Part shown: positions 17,589 to 28,675 of the stretch, in pieces
How positions within the stretch are numbered: the first letter of the stretch is position 1
How the letters are laid out: the number at the start of each line of letters is the position of its first letter
From: Paludibacteraceae bacterium
GTDB taxonomy: Bacteria; Bacteroidota; Bacteroidia; Bacteroidales; Paludibacteraceae
Direction of reading: 5' to 3'
DNA length: 64,000 nt
Assembly (NCBI GenBank): GCA_017478225.1
Contig: JAFVDX010000014.1
Span: forward strand, 1-64,000
Notes under the pieces: model-generated
Seen by the model: only the letters and a program-made list of their open reading frames with translations
Database searches by the model: none
Told to the model about the DNA's origin: nothing
Position numbers and translations under genes: made by a program

Positions 17589-19429
17589 TTAACGATCAAT
17601 TTTATAAAAGGCGTTATGTGATTACGGCTATTGTTACGACTGTAGTCTTAATCTATATAATTCGACTTTTTGCTTTGCAGATAGTTGATAAGTCAACTAT
17701 TGGGCAGGCGGAGAGCAATGCTTTGCTCAAGCAGACAATTTATCCGCCTCGTGGTCTCATATATGATCGTAATGGTGAGTTATTGGTGTTTAATCAGCCT
17801 ATATATGAAGTAACAATTGTGATGCGGAAGTTGCGTAAAGAGCCTTTTGATACACTTGAATTTTGTAAAACATTGCATATTGATACAATGTTTTTCAATA
17901 GTCGAGTAAAAGAAATTAAGGACAAACGCAAAAACAGAGGCTATTCACAACATACTCCACAAGTTTTTTTGTCTCAATTAAGCAAGGAAGATGTAGCAGA
18001 ATTGCAAGAGTCTTTGTATAAATTTCCCGGAATAGATATCAGAAAACGCACTATGCGCGACTATAAATATCCTCTTGCTGCTCATGTCTTAGGTAGTGTG
18101 GGCGAAGTGTCGCAAAGCGATATAGATAAAGACAATTACTATCAAGCAGGTGACTATTCCGGCAGAGACGGCATTGAGCGTACATACGAACGACAGTTAC
18201 GAGGCGAAAAGGGCGTAGAGGTGTTGCTTAGAGATTCAAAGGGCGTAATACAAGGAAGTTATCGTAATGGAGAGTTGGATAAAGATGCAATAAAGGGTGA
18301 AGATTTAACGCTTACTATTGATATTGAGTTGCAGAAGTTGGCAGAGGAATTGTTGACGGGTAAGATAGGCAGTGCAGTTGCCATAGAGCCGAAGACAGGT
18401 GAAGTGTTGGCATTAGCATCGTCGCCTACATGGAATCCTGCATTGCTTGTGGGCAGACAGCGTTCGGCAAATTATAATGATTTATACAACGACCCGACTA
18501 AACCATTAAACAATCGAGCCACAAAAGGAGTATATCCCCCGGGCTCTACTTTCAAGACATTGCAGGCCATTGTATGTCTGCAAGAAAAGGGAATAACAGA
18601 ATCAAGTATATACCCATGCTCAGGTAAAGGTACAAAACCTATTACTTGTACTCACTTCCATGGTTCGCCTGTAAATTTGCTTAGTGCTATTGAGCAGAGT
18701 TGTAATCCTTATTTCTGGTGCGTTTATCGTGATATGCTCGAAAAAGATGGTTATGGAGAAGGTAATATCAATTTTCGCAAGAGATATGAATTGTGGAGAA
18801 ATGATGTGATGAAATTCGGTCTTGGACAAAAATTTAGTGATTCTGATATTACTGACCAATCTGCAGGTAGTATTCCATCAATTAAATTGTTTGATAAAAT
18901 TTACGGTGAAACAGGTTGGCGTGCGATGACTATTCGATCTTTGTCAATAGGTCAAGGTGAAATTCAAGTAACTCCCTTGCAATTATGTAATATGGCTGCC
19001 ACAATTGCCAATGATGGATATTATATCACCCCTCACCTGCATAAGACTGATACTTTCTTAACTCATAGGCACGAGACTGGTTTTGAGAAGCGATATTTTG
19101 ATGTTGTCAAAGAGGGTATGGGGCGTGTGATGACGAAAGGAACGGGTAGATATCTCAAGTTGGAAGGTATTGTCTCCGGTGGAAAAACAGGTACAGCACA
19201 GGCCGGCAAGGGTAAATTGGAACATGCGGTGTTTATTGGAATAGCACCATTAGATGAGCCTAAAATAGTTGTGGCAGTGATAGTGGAGAATTGTGGCTAT
19301 GGTGCCACATGGGCAGCACCGGTGGCAAGCCTTATGATGGAACAATACCTAACAGGTCAGATCAAGCGAAAGGCATTGAAAGAAAACTATGAAAGACAAA
19401 TTTTGAACGCAAATGTCAAGAAACGATAG
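17585..19429 (+). CDS. mrdA: Penicillin-binding protein 2 (elongation transpeptidase)
   Basis: Class B PBP of 614 residues, the transpeptidase partner of RodA in lateral wall synthesis. One N-terminal membrane anchor lies near residues 12-30. The dimerisation domain has the family marker RGLIYDRNGELLV. The catalytic domain carries SxxK at Ser320 (PGSTFK), SxN at Ser372 (EQSCNP) and KTG at Lys534 (GGKTGTAQA). It overlaps mreD by 4 nt and rodA by 17 nt. Confidence 0.95.
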   Translation: MINDQFYKRRYVITAIVTTVVLIYIIRLFALQIVDKSTIGQAESNALLKQTIYPPRGLIYDRNGELLVFNQPIYEVTIVMRKLRKEPFDTLEFCKTLHIDTMFFNSRVKEIKDKRKNRGYSQHTPQVFLSQLSKEDVAELQESLYKFPGIDIRKRTMRDYKYPLAAHVLGSVGEVSQSDIDKDNYYQAGDYSGRDGIERTYERQLRGEKGVEVLLRDSKGVIQGSYRNGELDKDAIKGEDLTLTIDIELQKLAEELLTGKIGSAVAIEPKTGEVLALASSPTWNPALLVGRQRSANYNDLYNDPTKPLNNRATKGVYPPGSTFKTLQAIVCLQEKGITESSIYPCSGKGTKPITCTHFHGSPVNLLSAIEQSCNPYFWCVYRDMLEKDGYGEGNINFRKRYELWRNDVMKFGLGQKFSDSDITDQSAGSIPSIKLFDKIYGETGWRAMTIRSLSIGQGEIQVTPLQLCNMAATIANDGYYITPHLHKTDTFLTHRHETGFEKRYFDVVKEGMGRVMTKGTGRYLKLEGIVSGGKTGTAQAGKGKLEHAVFIGIAPLDEPKIVVAVIVENCGYGATWAAPVASLMMEQYLTGQIKRKALKENYERQILNANVKKR

Positions 19430-20891
19430 CATAATAAGAAATATAGATTGGATGACCATCGGTTTTTATCTGCTGTTGGTTGCATTTGGCTGGATGAATG
19501 TGTGTGGCGCTAGTGTTACATACGAACAATCGAGTCTTTTTGACTTGAGTATGCGTTCAGGTAAGCAACTTTTATGGATAGGAATATCATTATTAGCAGG
19601 CATATTTTTACTTTCTATAGATTGGAAACTTTATGACATGTTTGCATACGTTGCCTACGGATTTTGGGTGTTAGTTCTGTTGGCCACTCCATTTTTAGCA
19701 CACGATACCCAGGGCTCTATGTCTTGGATATCGTTTGGAAGCATAAAGTTACAACCTGCTGAATTTGCCAAATGCCTAACAGCGTTGGCTGTAGCAAAAT
19801 ACATGAGTCGTTATGAATTTAAGGTGCGCGGATTAAAGGATTTTATTGTGCCATTTGTGTTAATAGGAGTACCGATGCTCATTATCATGGTGCCACAAAA
19901 AGAGACAGGGTCCGCATTGGTTTTCGCAGCCTTCTTACTTGCCTTTTATCGTGAGGGAATGACAGGGTATATACTGCTAATAGCAGCCGTGGCAGTATTC
20001 TTCTTTATCTTTGTTATTCGGTTAGGAGTAGTGCCGTTACCGCTTGGTACAGGCTCATGGGGAATGGTGATTTCTATGTTACTTATATTGGTAATAGAAC
20101 TATTTTTTATGCTTACTCGTTTCAATACGCGTGGTGACGCAGGTAAGTATTTTCGCATGTCTGCAATGATTATTTCGGGAGTGGTCGTACTGACCTATGT
20201 GGTTTGTATGATTGTCGGGATTTGGGTAGCAATACCCTACGAGTGGGTATCAACCGGATTGGTTCTCCTGACATTGCCATTTTTGATATATTCTGCCCTT
20301 CGCTGGCGAAACCGAGACTTGCTAATTCTACTTGTTTTTGTTACATTTTCAGTAGCCTATTGTTACAGTTGTGATTTTGCTTTCAAAAAGATATTACAAC
20401 CCCACCAAAGGGCACGAATAGAGTTGCTCTTAGGTTTGAAAGATGACCCTTCGGGGGTAGGGTACAATGTGAAACAAGCACAAATAGCCATAGGGTCGGG
20501 AAGACTATTAGGAAAAGGTTTTTTACAAGGAACACAAACCAAACTGCAGTTTGTGCCTGAACAGGCCACTGATTTTATATTCTGCACTGTAGGTGAGGAA
20601 TGGGGGTTTGTTGGCTCTTCGTTAGTGCTGATAGTGTATTTGATATTTATCCTCCGACTAATATATTTGGCAGAGCGTCAGAAAGACAAGTTTAGTATGA
20701 TATATGGATATTGTGTAGCGAGCATTTTCTTTTTCCATTTGGCAATCAATGTTGGTATGGTTCTTGGACTGTTGCCCGTAATAGGAATTCCGTTGCCGTT
20801 CTTTAGTTATGGTGGTTCTTCGCTACTGGGATTTACTGTGCTGCTATTTATATTCCTTAACTTAGATGCATCAAGAGTCAAAAAGATGTAA
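19413..20891 (+). CDS. rodA: SEDS glycosyltransferase RodA
   Basis: Peptidoglycan polymerase of the shape, elongation, division and sporulation family. It has about ten membrane helices. Conserved features include IKLQPAEFAKCLTALAVAKY, the extracellular WGFVGSS loop and the C-terminal LPFFSYGGSSLLGFTV. At 492 residues it is longer than the E. coli protein. The extra length is a central hydrophobic segment (about residues 180-300), which I have also seen in Bacteroidetes RodA. The start overlaps the mrdA end by 17 nt. Last gene of the operon, converging on the U32 peptidase gene 12 nt away. Confidence 0.94.
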   Translation: MSRNDSIIRNIDWMTIGFYLLLVAFGWMNVCGASVTYEQSSLFDLSMRSGKQLLWIGISLLAGIFLLSIDWKLYDMFAYVAYGFWVLVLLATPFLAHDTQGSMSWISFGSIKLQPAEFAKCLTALAVAKYMSRYEFKVRGLKDFIVPFVLIGVPMLIIMVPQKETGSALVFAAFLLAFYREGMTGYILLIAAVAVFFFIFVIRLGVVPLPLGTGSWGMVISMLLILVIELFFMLTRFNTRGDAGKYFRMSAMIISGVVVLTYVVCMIVGIWVAIPYEWVSTGLVLLTLPFLIYSALRWRNRDLLILLVFVTFSVAYCYSCDFAFKKILQPHQRARIELLLGLKDDPSGVGYNVKQAQIAIGSGRLLGKGFLQGTQTKLQFVPEQATDFIFCTVGEEWGFVGSSLVLIVYLIFILRLIYLAERQKDKFSMIYGYCVASIFFFHLAINVGMVLGLLPVIGIPLPFFSYGGSSLLGFTVLLFIFLNLDASRVKKM

Positions 20892-20903
20892 TGTTACAGA
20901 TGT

Positions 20904-22160
20904 TTACACTTGTTGCATTACATATAATTTGTCGCCTCGATGCAGTATCTGTTCTGTCTTGAGTGAGAAATAAGTACCTTTGGGTGCTATGGGTACAAGA
21001 TTGAGATCAACTCTTATATCTTTTGCCACACATTCGTAGGCTCCTGTGGTTTCTCCTGTAACCAAAAGTTGGTCTCCTTCGTGCACCGGTTCTGCTTCTA
21101 CAAGAAATTCTGCGACACCAATCTGCTTAAAGAAATTGGTACATTTACCTGCATAGACTTTATGTAATGTTGCTTTTGAACCATAATCATGAGTCCACTC
21201 ACCAAGTCGTTGACCAAGATAATAGCCATTCCAAAAGCCGCGATTAAATACTTTGGCAAGTCGATTGTCCCAATTAGATATTTTGTTATTTATGCTTTCA
21301 CTTGCATATTCACCTTCTAAATAAGCATTAACTGCTTCGTTGTAACATTCTACCACATTCTTTACATATTCGGGTCCCCGTGCCCTACCTTCTATCTTAA
21401 GTACTCTAACTCCTGAGTCTAACATTATATTGAGGAAGTGTATGGTCTTAAGGTCTTTAGGCGACATTATATATTGATTGTCAATATTTAGTTCCATGTC
21501 GCTCTCGTTGTCGTGTACTGTATATCCTCTTCGGCACACTTGAACGCATGCACCTCTATTTGCAGAGCGGTTATAGTTATTAAGCGAAAGATAGCATTTG
21601 CCGCTTATAGCCATACATAGTGCTCCATGACAAAACATCTCTATTCTTACAAAATTGCCGTTTCTGCCTAAAATGTTTTGCTCTTTTATGTCGTTGTAAA
21701 TAGTCTTTACTTGCTTCATATTAAGTTCTCTTGCGAGCACCACTACATCTGCGAATTGGGAGTAAAACTTCAGAGCGTCGGTATTCGCAATATTAAGTTG
21801 CGTACTTAAATGTACTTCAACTCCTTGCTTATTAGCATATTGCATGACTGCTACATCGCTCGCAATAATTGCACTTACTCCTGCTTGCTTGGCATTGTCA
21901 ATTATCTCGTGCATAAGCGGCATATCTTCAGGATACATGACGGTATTTACAGTCAAATATGTCTTAACTCCGGCTTGTTGGCATCGTTCAACAATAGTAT
22001 GCATATCTTGTGTAGTAAAATTTACAGAAGAGCGTGCACGCATGTTGAGGTGTTCAATGCCGAAATAAACGGAATCGGCACCGGCATTGATAGCGGCTGC
22101 AAGGCTTTCCCAACAGCCTACCGGAGCCATTATTTCTATATCTTTTCTTGATAATTTCAT
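20904..22160 (-). CDS. U32-family peptidase-like protein (RlhA/TrhP group)
   Basis: A 418-residue protein with the U32 signature: IMAPVGCWESLAAAINAGAD near the N-terminus, FGIEHLNMRARSS, then a cysteine set (MFCHGALCMAISGKC and NRGACVQVCRRGY) that probably binds an Fe-S cluster. Members of the family are better known as rRNA or tRNA hydroxylation factors (RlhA, TrhP) or UbiU/V than as proteases, so an RNA-modification role is more likely than proteolysis (family knowledge). It follows the KdsC-like gene after a gap of 68 nt and converges on rodA. Confidence 0.85.
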   Translation of the reverse strand: MKLSRKDIEIMAPVGCWESLAAAINAGADSVYFGIEHLNMRARSSVNFTTQDMHTIVERCQQAGVKTYLTVNTVMYPEDMPLMHEIIDNAKQAGVSAIIASDVAVMQYANKQGVEVHLSTQLNIANTDALKFYSQFADVVVLARELNMKQVKTIYNDIKEQNILGRNGNFVRIEMFCHGALCMAISGKCYLSLNNYNRSANRGACVQVCRRGYTVHDNESDMELNIDNQYIMSPKDLKTIHFLNIMLDSGVRVLKIEGRARGPEYVKNVVECYNEAVNAYLEGEYASESINNKISNWDNRLAKVFNRGFWNGYYLGQRLGEWTHDYGSKATLHKVYAGKCTNFFKQIGVAEFLVEAEPVHEGDQLLVTGETTGAYECVAKDIRVDLNLVPIAPKGTYFSLKTEQILHRGDKLYVMQQV

Positions 22161-22228
22161 GTCAATTGTATATAATATTGAGTGTGCAAAGAAGAGTTAT
22201 ATAAGCAATGCTAAATGGTACTTGATAA

Positions 22229-22726
22229 CTAAAATTTTTTAGGTGTAACATTAAGGATAATATCTGCAAGATATCTAACGGCTCCGTGTCCACCATTTTG
22301 GGGGGTAATAAGGATATTAGGTATGTTTTTAACTTGCTGAGCAGCATCATTGGGGCATACTGCTAAGCCTACGGCTGAAAGCAAGTCGATATCGTTTACA
22401 TCGTCTCCGATAAATGCTACTTGCTGCATGTTTATGCCTATTTGTGAGCAGAGTTGTTTTATTACTTCAAGTTTGCCTTCGAACCTAACTCCTTGAAATA
22501 GATAATCTACCTCTAATTTTTTAGCCCTGCTGCTTACTATATCAGTTGTCTCAGAGGTGATGATACCTACTTTTATGCCTGCCTTTTGCAGTAATTTTAG
22601 CCCCATGCCGTCTCTTACATAAAATCGTTTCATAGCATCACCTTGAGCATTATAGTACATTCCTCCATCGGTCAAAGTGCCATCTACATCACAAAGCACG
22701 AGTCTGATATCTTTTTTTTCAGTCAT
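22229..22726 (-). CDS. kdsC: KdsC-like HAD phosphatase (KDO-8-phosphate phosphatase)
   Basis: A 165-residue C0-type HAD hydrolase with no cap domain, probably removing phosphate from 3-deoxy-D-manno-octulosonate 8-phosphate in LPS core synthesis. Motif I is CDVDGTLTDGG, motif II IITSETT, and motif III/IV FIGDDVNDIDLL. The tetramer-forming beta hairpin region (YYNAQGDAMKRFYVRDGMGL) is typical of KdsC. A related nonulosonate phosphatase cannot be excluded. First gene of a two-gene minus-strand unit with the U32 gene. Confidence 0.85.
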   Translation of the reverse strand: MTEKKDIRLVLCDVDGTLTDGGMYYNAQGDAMKRFYVRDGMGLKLLQKAGIKVGIITSETTDIVSSRAKKLEVDYLFQGVRFEGKLEVIKQLCSQIGINMQQVAFIGDDVNDIDLLSAVGLAVCPNDAAQQVKNIPNILITPQNGGHGAVRYLADIILNVTPKKF

Positions 22727-22800
22727 ATTTGATTATCTTTTAATATATGTTATTTTTTTTCGGTTGCGTGCGGGGATGCTTGCGCTTCTGAAGTGCACTG

Positions 22801-22808
22801 CAAAATTA
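22801..22808 (-). promoter_or_regulatory. -7 promoter box for kdsC
   Basis: The minus strand reads TAATTTTG followed by C, 74 nt before the kdsC ATG at 22726, divergent from the glycosyltransferase promoter. Confidence 0.65.
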
Positions 22809-22859
22809 CAATAGATTTGTTAAATGAGCAAACATGCCAGTTTGATGCTAAAGAGAGAG

Positions 22860-22890
22860 TTTGCGTATTGAAAGAATAATTGTAATTTTG
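22860..22890 (+). promoter_or_regulatory. Promoter of the GT2 gene
   Basis: TTTG at 22860-22863, a 19-nt spacer, TAATTTTG at 22883-22890, then C. The ATG follows 53 nt later. Confidence 0.75.
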
Positions 22891-22943
22891 CAAATTGTAA
22901 TGTTGTTGGTATGGTGAGGTTAATTCAGCAAAAATAAAAATAT

Positions 22944-23921
22944 ATGGAGTTGAAATTTAGCATAGTAGTGCCTGTATATAATCGTCCTGAAGAGATGGAG
23001 GAGTTGCTAAGTTCTTTATCTAATCAGACAGATAGGGATTTTGAAGTAGTAGTGATGGAAGCGGTGGGAGGCAAGAGTTGTGAGCAAGTATGCCGGAAAT
23101 ATGCGGATAAATTAGAGATTAAATTTGTCAGAGAAGATACAGATCGTTCCGCTCGACGCAATCATGGTATGCAGTTGGCAAAAGGAAATTATTTTATTCT
23201 TTTTGATTCCGATTGTATTATTCCTAAAAATTATATATTCACTCTTCGCAGATTGCTCACTGAAGATTATGTAGATTGTTATGGTGGTCCTGATGCGGCA
23301 ATGGCAGATTTCTCTGTCGTACAAAGGGCTGTAAATTATTCTATGACATCTTTTTTTACAACAGGTGGAATTCGTGGCGCAATGAAGGATGTACACAAGT
23401 ATTTGCCGCGTGCTTTTAATATGGGCTTTTCTCGTTTGGTGTTTGAAAAGATAGGGGGCTATAGGCAAATGATAGGTGAAGATGTGGATTTGTCTATGCG
23501 TATAAAAGAGGCAGGGTTTAGTGTAAAACTTATCAAAGAATGTTATGTCTATCATAAGCGTCGTGTAACATTGCTTTCTTTTTATCGTCAGGTGAATACT
23601 TTTGGGAAAGCAAGAGTATTACTATCAAAGTTGCATCCGCATGGTTTAAAACTAACACATTTGCTGCCAACTTTTTTTGTGTTAGGTAATTTGTTGTTGT
23701 TGGGGTTAACTTTTTATAGGTGGTATTTTATCCTACCGCTGTTGCTTTATATTTTATTATTGTTCTTACACTCTTTTGTTTTGAATAGAGATATTCGTGT
23801 TGCATTACTATCTCCCATAACTGCCTATTTGCAATTGTTTGGTTATGGCGTAGGATTTATACAAGAATTTGTCACCGGTAAGGCTTCGAAAAGCGCAGCG
23901 GAAACGCTCTACAGACAATAA
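22944..23921 (+). CDS. Family 2 glycosyltransferase, membrane-associated
   Basis: A 325-residue GT-A fold enzyme. The N-terminus FSIVVPVYNRPEEMEELLSS and the DSDCIIP metal-binding DxD are characteristic, as is GEDVDLSMRIKEAGF (acceptor/base region). Two hydrophobic helices near residues 235-280 anchor it to the membrane. The sugar donor and acceptor are unknown. Synthesis of an envelope glycan is the default reading given the nearby kdsC. It is monocistronic, with its own promoter. Confidence 0.85.
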   Translation: MELKFSIVVPVYNRPEEMEELLSSLSNQTDRDFEVVVMEAVGGKSCEQVCRKYADKLEIKFVREDTDRSARRNHGMQLAKGNYFILFDSDCIIPKNYIFTLRRLLTEDYVDCYGGPDAAMADFSVVQRAVNYSMTSFFTTGGIRGAMKDVHKYLPRAFNMGFSRLVFEKIGGYRQMIGEDVDLSMRIKEAGFSVKLIKECYVYHKRRVTLLSFYRQVNTFGKARVLLSKLHPHGLKLTHLLPTFFVLGNLLLLGLTFYRWYFILPLLLYILLLFLHSFVLNRDIRVALLSPITAYLQLFGYGVGFIQEFVTGKASKSAAETLYRQ

Positions 23922-24127
23922 TTGAGTGAAAAACAAATTATATCGAACGATTTAGTTTGAAGAGTTAAGATACGATATATTAGTTTTATTTGACTCATGT
24001 TTAATTTGTGCAAGTTGTTGAGGAAAGCGACAAATTTCATTCACTATGAATTAAAAAAATGATGTTGAATATAGTTTTGAAAACTCAAAATTACAAAAAC
24101 GAAAAAAATGAGTTAAAATTATATCAA

Positions 24128-24150
24128 TTTGAAAAATATTCTTAAATTTG
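24128..24150 (+). promoter_or_regulatory. Promoter of gapA
   Basis: TAAATTTG at 24143-24150 followed by C. A TTTG at 24128-24131 is closer than usual, so the -33 element is uncertain. The rest of the 280-nt gap after the glycosyltransferase shows no other feature. Confidence 0.65.
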
Positions 24151-24201
24151 CACGCTTTTACAGAGCAGTTCTTTTAATTACAAAATAAATATTAAATCAT
24201 T

Positions 24202-25269
24202 ATGACAAAAGTTGCAATTAACGGTTTTGGCCGTATTGGTCGTCTGGCATTCCGTCAGATGTTTGAAGCAGAAGGTTATGAAGTAGTAGCAATCAACGAT
24301 TTGACCAGCCCAAAGATGTTGGCTCACCTTCTTAAGTATGACACAGCACAAGGTGGTTTTGCTGGTAAGTTTGGTGAAGGCAAGCACTGCGTAACCTACA
24401 AAGATGCTGTATTGGCAGAAGACGGTAAGACCGTTCAAGTTCCAGGTTCTATCACAGTTGATGGTAAGGAAATTACTATTTATGCTAAGCCTAACGCTGC
24501 TGAACTTCCTTGGGGTGAACTCGGAATAGATGTAGTATTGGAGTGCACAGGTTTCTACACAAGTAAGGCAAAGGCAGAGGCTCATATTCAAGCAGGTGCA
24601 AAGAAAGTTGTTATCTCTGCTCCCGCAGGCAATGACCTCCCAACTATCGTTTACAATGTAAACCACAAGACTTTAACCCCTGCTGATACAGTTATTTCTG
24701 CTGCATCTTGCACTACCAACTGCTTGGCTCCTATGGCTGCTGCTCTTCATAAGTATGCTCCAATCCAGAGTGGTATTATGTCAACTATTCATGCTTACAC
24801 AGGTGACCAAATGATTCTTGATGGTCCACAACGCAAAGGTGATTTGCGTCGTAGCCGTGCAGGTGCTCAGAACATCGTTCCTAACTCAACAGGTGCTGCT
24901 AAGGCTATCGGTTTGGTTATTCCTGAATTGAATGGCAAACTTATCGGTTCTGCACAACGCGTTCCTACTCCAACCGGTTCTACCACAATCTTGGTGGCTG
25001 TTGTTAAGGGTAAAGACATTACCAAAGAAGGTATCAACGCTGCTATGAAGGCTGCTCAAACTGAGAGTTTTGGCTATACAGAGGACGAAATCGTATCAAG
25101 CGATGTAATCGGTATGCGTTTCGGCTCACTTTTCGATGCAACTCAAACTATGGTTGCTAAGATTGATGACGATACATATCAAGTACAAGTTGTTAGTTGG
25201 TATGACAATGAGAATAGTTACACCAGCCAGATGGTTCGTACTATCAAATACTTGGCTGAACTGAAGTAA
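24202..25269 (+). CDS. gapA: Glyceraldehyde-3-phosphate dehydrogenase
   Basis: Glycolytic NAD-dependent enzyme of 355 residues. The Rossmann start is [17 protein letters not shown]. The catalytic cysteine is in [10 protein letters not shown] (about Cys170). [20 protein letters not shown] and the C-terminal [15 protein letters not shown] are conserved. The codon usage is visibly more biased than in neighbouring genes, as expected for a highly expressed enzyme. It stands alone between its promoter and a strong terminator. Confidence 0.97.
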   Translation: MTKVAINGFGRIGRLAFRQMFEAEGYEVVAINDLTSPKMLAHLLKYDTAQGGFAGKFGEGKHCVTYKDAVLAEDGKTVQVPGSITVDGKEITIYAKPNAAELPWGELGIDVVLECTGFYTSKAKAEAHIQAGAKKVVISAPAGNDLPTIVYNVNHKTLTPADTVISAASCTTNCLAPMAAALHKYAPIQSGIMSTIHAYTGDQMILDGPQRKGDLRRSRAGAQNIVPNSTGAAKAIGLVIPELNGKLIGSAQRVPTPTGSTTILVAVVKGKDITKEGINAAMKAAQTESFGYTEDEIVSSDVIGMRFGSLFDATQTMVAKIDDDTYQVQVVSWYDNENSYTSQMVRTIKYLAELK

Positions 25270-25296
25270 TAAAAGCAGTAAGACCTAAGTAAAATT

Positions 25297-25333
25297 GCAC
25301 TATAGTAGTGAAAACTGCTGTAGTGCGTTTTTT
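25297..25333 (+). terminator. Terminator of gapA
   Basis: A 13-bp stem (GCACTATAGTAGT / ACTGCTGTAGTGC, two G-U pairs) closes a GAAA tetraloop at 25310-25313, followed by GTTTTTTT. Confidence 0.9.
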
Positions 25334-25403
25334 TGTAGAAGCATTAAAATGTTAGTGAGTTATGATATATTTGTAAAACCTATATGTCAAAAAGCAAATG
25401 AAT

Positions 25404-25434
25404 TTTGTCGGTTTGAGGAAAATGCTTAACTTTG
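25404..25434 (+). promoter_or_regulatory. Promoter of the eno operon
   Basis: TTTG at 25404-25407, a 19-nt spacer, TAACTTTG at 25427-25434, then C. The ATG follows 51 nt later. Confidence 0.8.
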
Positions 25435-25467
25435 CACGCTTATAAGAAATATCAATTAAGTAATTAA

Positions 25468-26793
<1,326 letters not shown>

Positions 26794-27507
26794 ATGGCTC
26801 AGCAGGAAAAACAAGCAGAGCGTATTCAGACCTCTATTCTGAATGGAATAGAAAGGAAAATCCTTGTGTGGCTTGCTAAGCGCATGCCACGCAAGGTTAC
26901 TTCTGATATGCTGAGTTTTGTAGGTTTCCTTGGCTCGTTGGTTATTTGTGCAGGTTATTTGCTATCTAACATAAACATACAATGGTTGTGGCTCGCTTCT
27001 TTTGGACTTGTTATCAACTGGTATGGAGATTCGCTTGATGGTACATTGGCTCGTGTGAGAAACCAACAACGGCCTAAATACGGATATTTCCTTGATCATC
27101 AGTTGGATTGTATAAACGAAGGGATGATGTTTGTAGGAGCGGGTTTGAGTATGCTTATGAATATGTGGGTGGCACTATTGATTTTTATTGCATATCTGAT
27201 AATGACGGTGTATGTAACAATGTCTGCTCACCTTAAAAAAGAATTCAGACTCACATACGCAGCACTTGGACCAACTGAATTTCGCCTAATTATAATTATC
27301 ATCAACACTTTTGCTATAGGTTTCTCAAGTTTCTTTTCTAAGGTACTTTGGTCATTTGACTATTTTGGAATAATGGTAGAGATGAAGATGATGGACTTTT
27401 TAGGTTTGGGCATATTTGTAATTCTTATGGTAATGTGGCTTGTTAGTTTTATGAAAGATTTGCGCTATTACGGTGATATGGAGCCACTCAAAAAGAATGA
27501 AAAATAA
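26794..27507 (+). CDS. CDP-alcohol phosphatidyltransferase
   Basis: A 237-residue membrane enzyme that transfers a phosphatidyl (or similar) group from a CDP-linked donor to an alcohol. The complete catalytic signature is visible: Asp79, Asp82, Gly83, Ala86, Arg87, Gly97, Asp101 and Asp105 (GDSLDGTLAR ... GYFLDHQLD). Four to six hydrophobic helices surround it. The acceptor (glycerol phosphate, inositol phosphate, serine or other) cannot be told from the sequence. It starts directly after enolase and overlaps the gtrA-like gene by 11 nt. Confidence 0.88.
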   Translation: MAQQEKQAERIQTSILNGIERKILVWLAKRMPRKVTSDMLSFVGFLGSLVICAGYLLSNINIQWLWLASFGLVINWYGDSLDGTLARVRNQQRPKYGYFLDHQLDCINEGMMFVGAGLSMLMNMWVALLIFIAYLIMTVYVTMSAHLKKEFRLTYAALGPTEFRLIIIIINTFAIGFSSFFSKVLWSFDYFGIMVEMKMMDFLGLGIFVILMVMWLVSFMKDLRYYGDMEPLKKNEK

Positions 27508-28000
27508 TAAGTTCATATCGACCTTATGGCGATATGTAAAATTCGCACTATCCACACTCGTAGGTACGGGTGTGGATATGCTCGTTTTATGGCTTTGTGC
27601 TAATTTTTTGTTTAATAATACCTTCTTTATCCTGTCGGGTGCACAATTTGGTCTTGTCGATGGCTACAAATGGGGAGAGTATATATTATCACCTATTATT
27701 TCTTTTGAATGTGCCGTCTTTGTAAATTTTGTCATAGCATATTTTTTTGTTTGGAAAGATAGGATATCAAATCGCAGTAATAGAAGTTTTTGGCGACATT
27801 ACGGCGGATATAATCTGACCTCAACAGGGACTTTCCTTCTCAAGATGTGTATTTTACTTTTGTTTGAGCGTATTACCCATTGGGATGTAGTATGGTGTAA
27901 TTTGGCTGCCTTATGCGTATCGGGTATTATGAATTTTGCCTTTAACGAGTTGCTTGTGTTTAGAAAAACTAAATCAATTATATTGAATCAAGAAAATTAA
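27497..28000 (+). CDS. GtrA-family membrane protein
   Basis: A 168-residue protein with four hydrophobic segments and the GtrA-type opening RYVKFALSTLVGTGVDMLVLW. The later FVNFVIAYFFVWKDR is also typical. GtrA-like proteins are thought to help move lipid-linked sugars across the membrane. I chose ATG 27497 (MKNNKFIS) over one at 27473. It gives a family-like N-terminus and a short overlap with the preceding gene. Adjacent to a phosphatidyltransferase, a role in a modified phospholipid or lipid-linked glycan is possible (inference). Confidence 0.8.
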   Translation: MKNNKFISTLWRYVKFALSTLVGTGVDMLVLWLCANFLFNNTFFILSGAQFGLVDGYKWGEYILSPIISFECAVFVNFVIAYFFVWKDRISNRSNRSFWRHYGGYNLTSTGTFLLKMCILLLFERITHWDVVWCNLAALCVSGIMNFAFNELLVFRKTKSIILNQEN

Positions 28001-28011
28001 AATTAGAAACA

Positions 28012-28662
28012 ATGAAATATATAGCGCCTTCGCTTCTCTCTGCTGACTTTGGTAATTTGAGTAGAGATATAGAAATGATAAACCGCTCTGCTGCCGAATG
28101 GCTACATGTAGATGTGATGGATGGGGTATTCGTACCAAACATATCCTTTGGATTTCCGATAATGGAAGTGCTAAAAAAGGAATGTAAAAAGCCTTTAGAT
28201 GTGCATCTGATGATTACTCATCCTGAGAAGTATGTAGAGAGGTTCGTTGATGCCGGTGCATGGAGTGTGGGATTCCATTTGGAGGCGGTTGATGATCCGT
28301 TGCCTATTCTTGACTTGATAAAGAAAAAGAATTGCAGGACATGTCTTACCATCAATCCTGATATATCGGTTGAGCGTTTAGAACCATATTTAGATAAAGT
28401 GGATATGTTGCTTTTGATGTCAGTGTTTGCAGGATATGGTGGTCAGAAATTTATTCCTCAGACTTTTGACAAATTAACATGGCTACGCTCTCAATTAGAT
28501 AAGCGAGGCTTAAAGACCTTGATTGAAATTGATGGTGGTGTCAACGCAAGCAATTCGCTGGACTTGTTTGCTGCCGGTGCAGATGTCTTAGTGGCAGGAA
28601 GTGCTGTGTTTGGAAAAGAAAATCCCGAAGAGGAGATACTCAAACTTAAGGGTGAGTTGTAA
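28012..28662 (+). CDS. rpe: Ribulose-phosphate 3-epimerase
   Basis: TIM-barrel enzyme of 216 residues interconverting ribulose 5-phosphate and xylulose 5-phosphate. The signature stretches are IAPSLLSADFGNL, WLHVDVMDGVFVPNISFG (metal ligands), DVHLMITHPEKYV, MSVFAGYGGQKFIP and IEIDGGVNASN. It lies 11 nt after the gtrA-like gene and 13 nt before comEC. Confidence 0.96.
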   Translation: MKYIAPSLLSADFGNLSRDIEMINRSAAEWLHVDVMDGVFVPNISFGFPIMEVLKKECKKPLDVHLMITHPEKYVERFVDAGAWSVGFHLEAVDDPLPILDLIKKKNCRTCLTINPDISVERLEPYLDKVDMLLLMSVFAGYGGQKFIPQTFDKLTWLRSQLDKRGLKTLIEIDGGVNASNSLDLFAAGADVLVAGSAVFGKENPEEEILKLKGEL

Positions 28663-28675
28663 GGCATATTCAGGT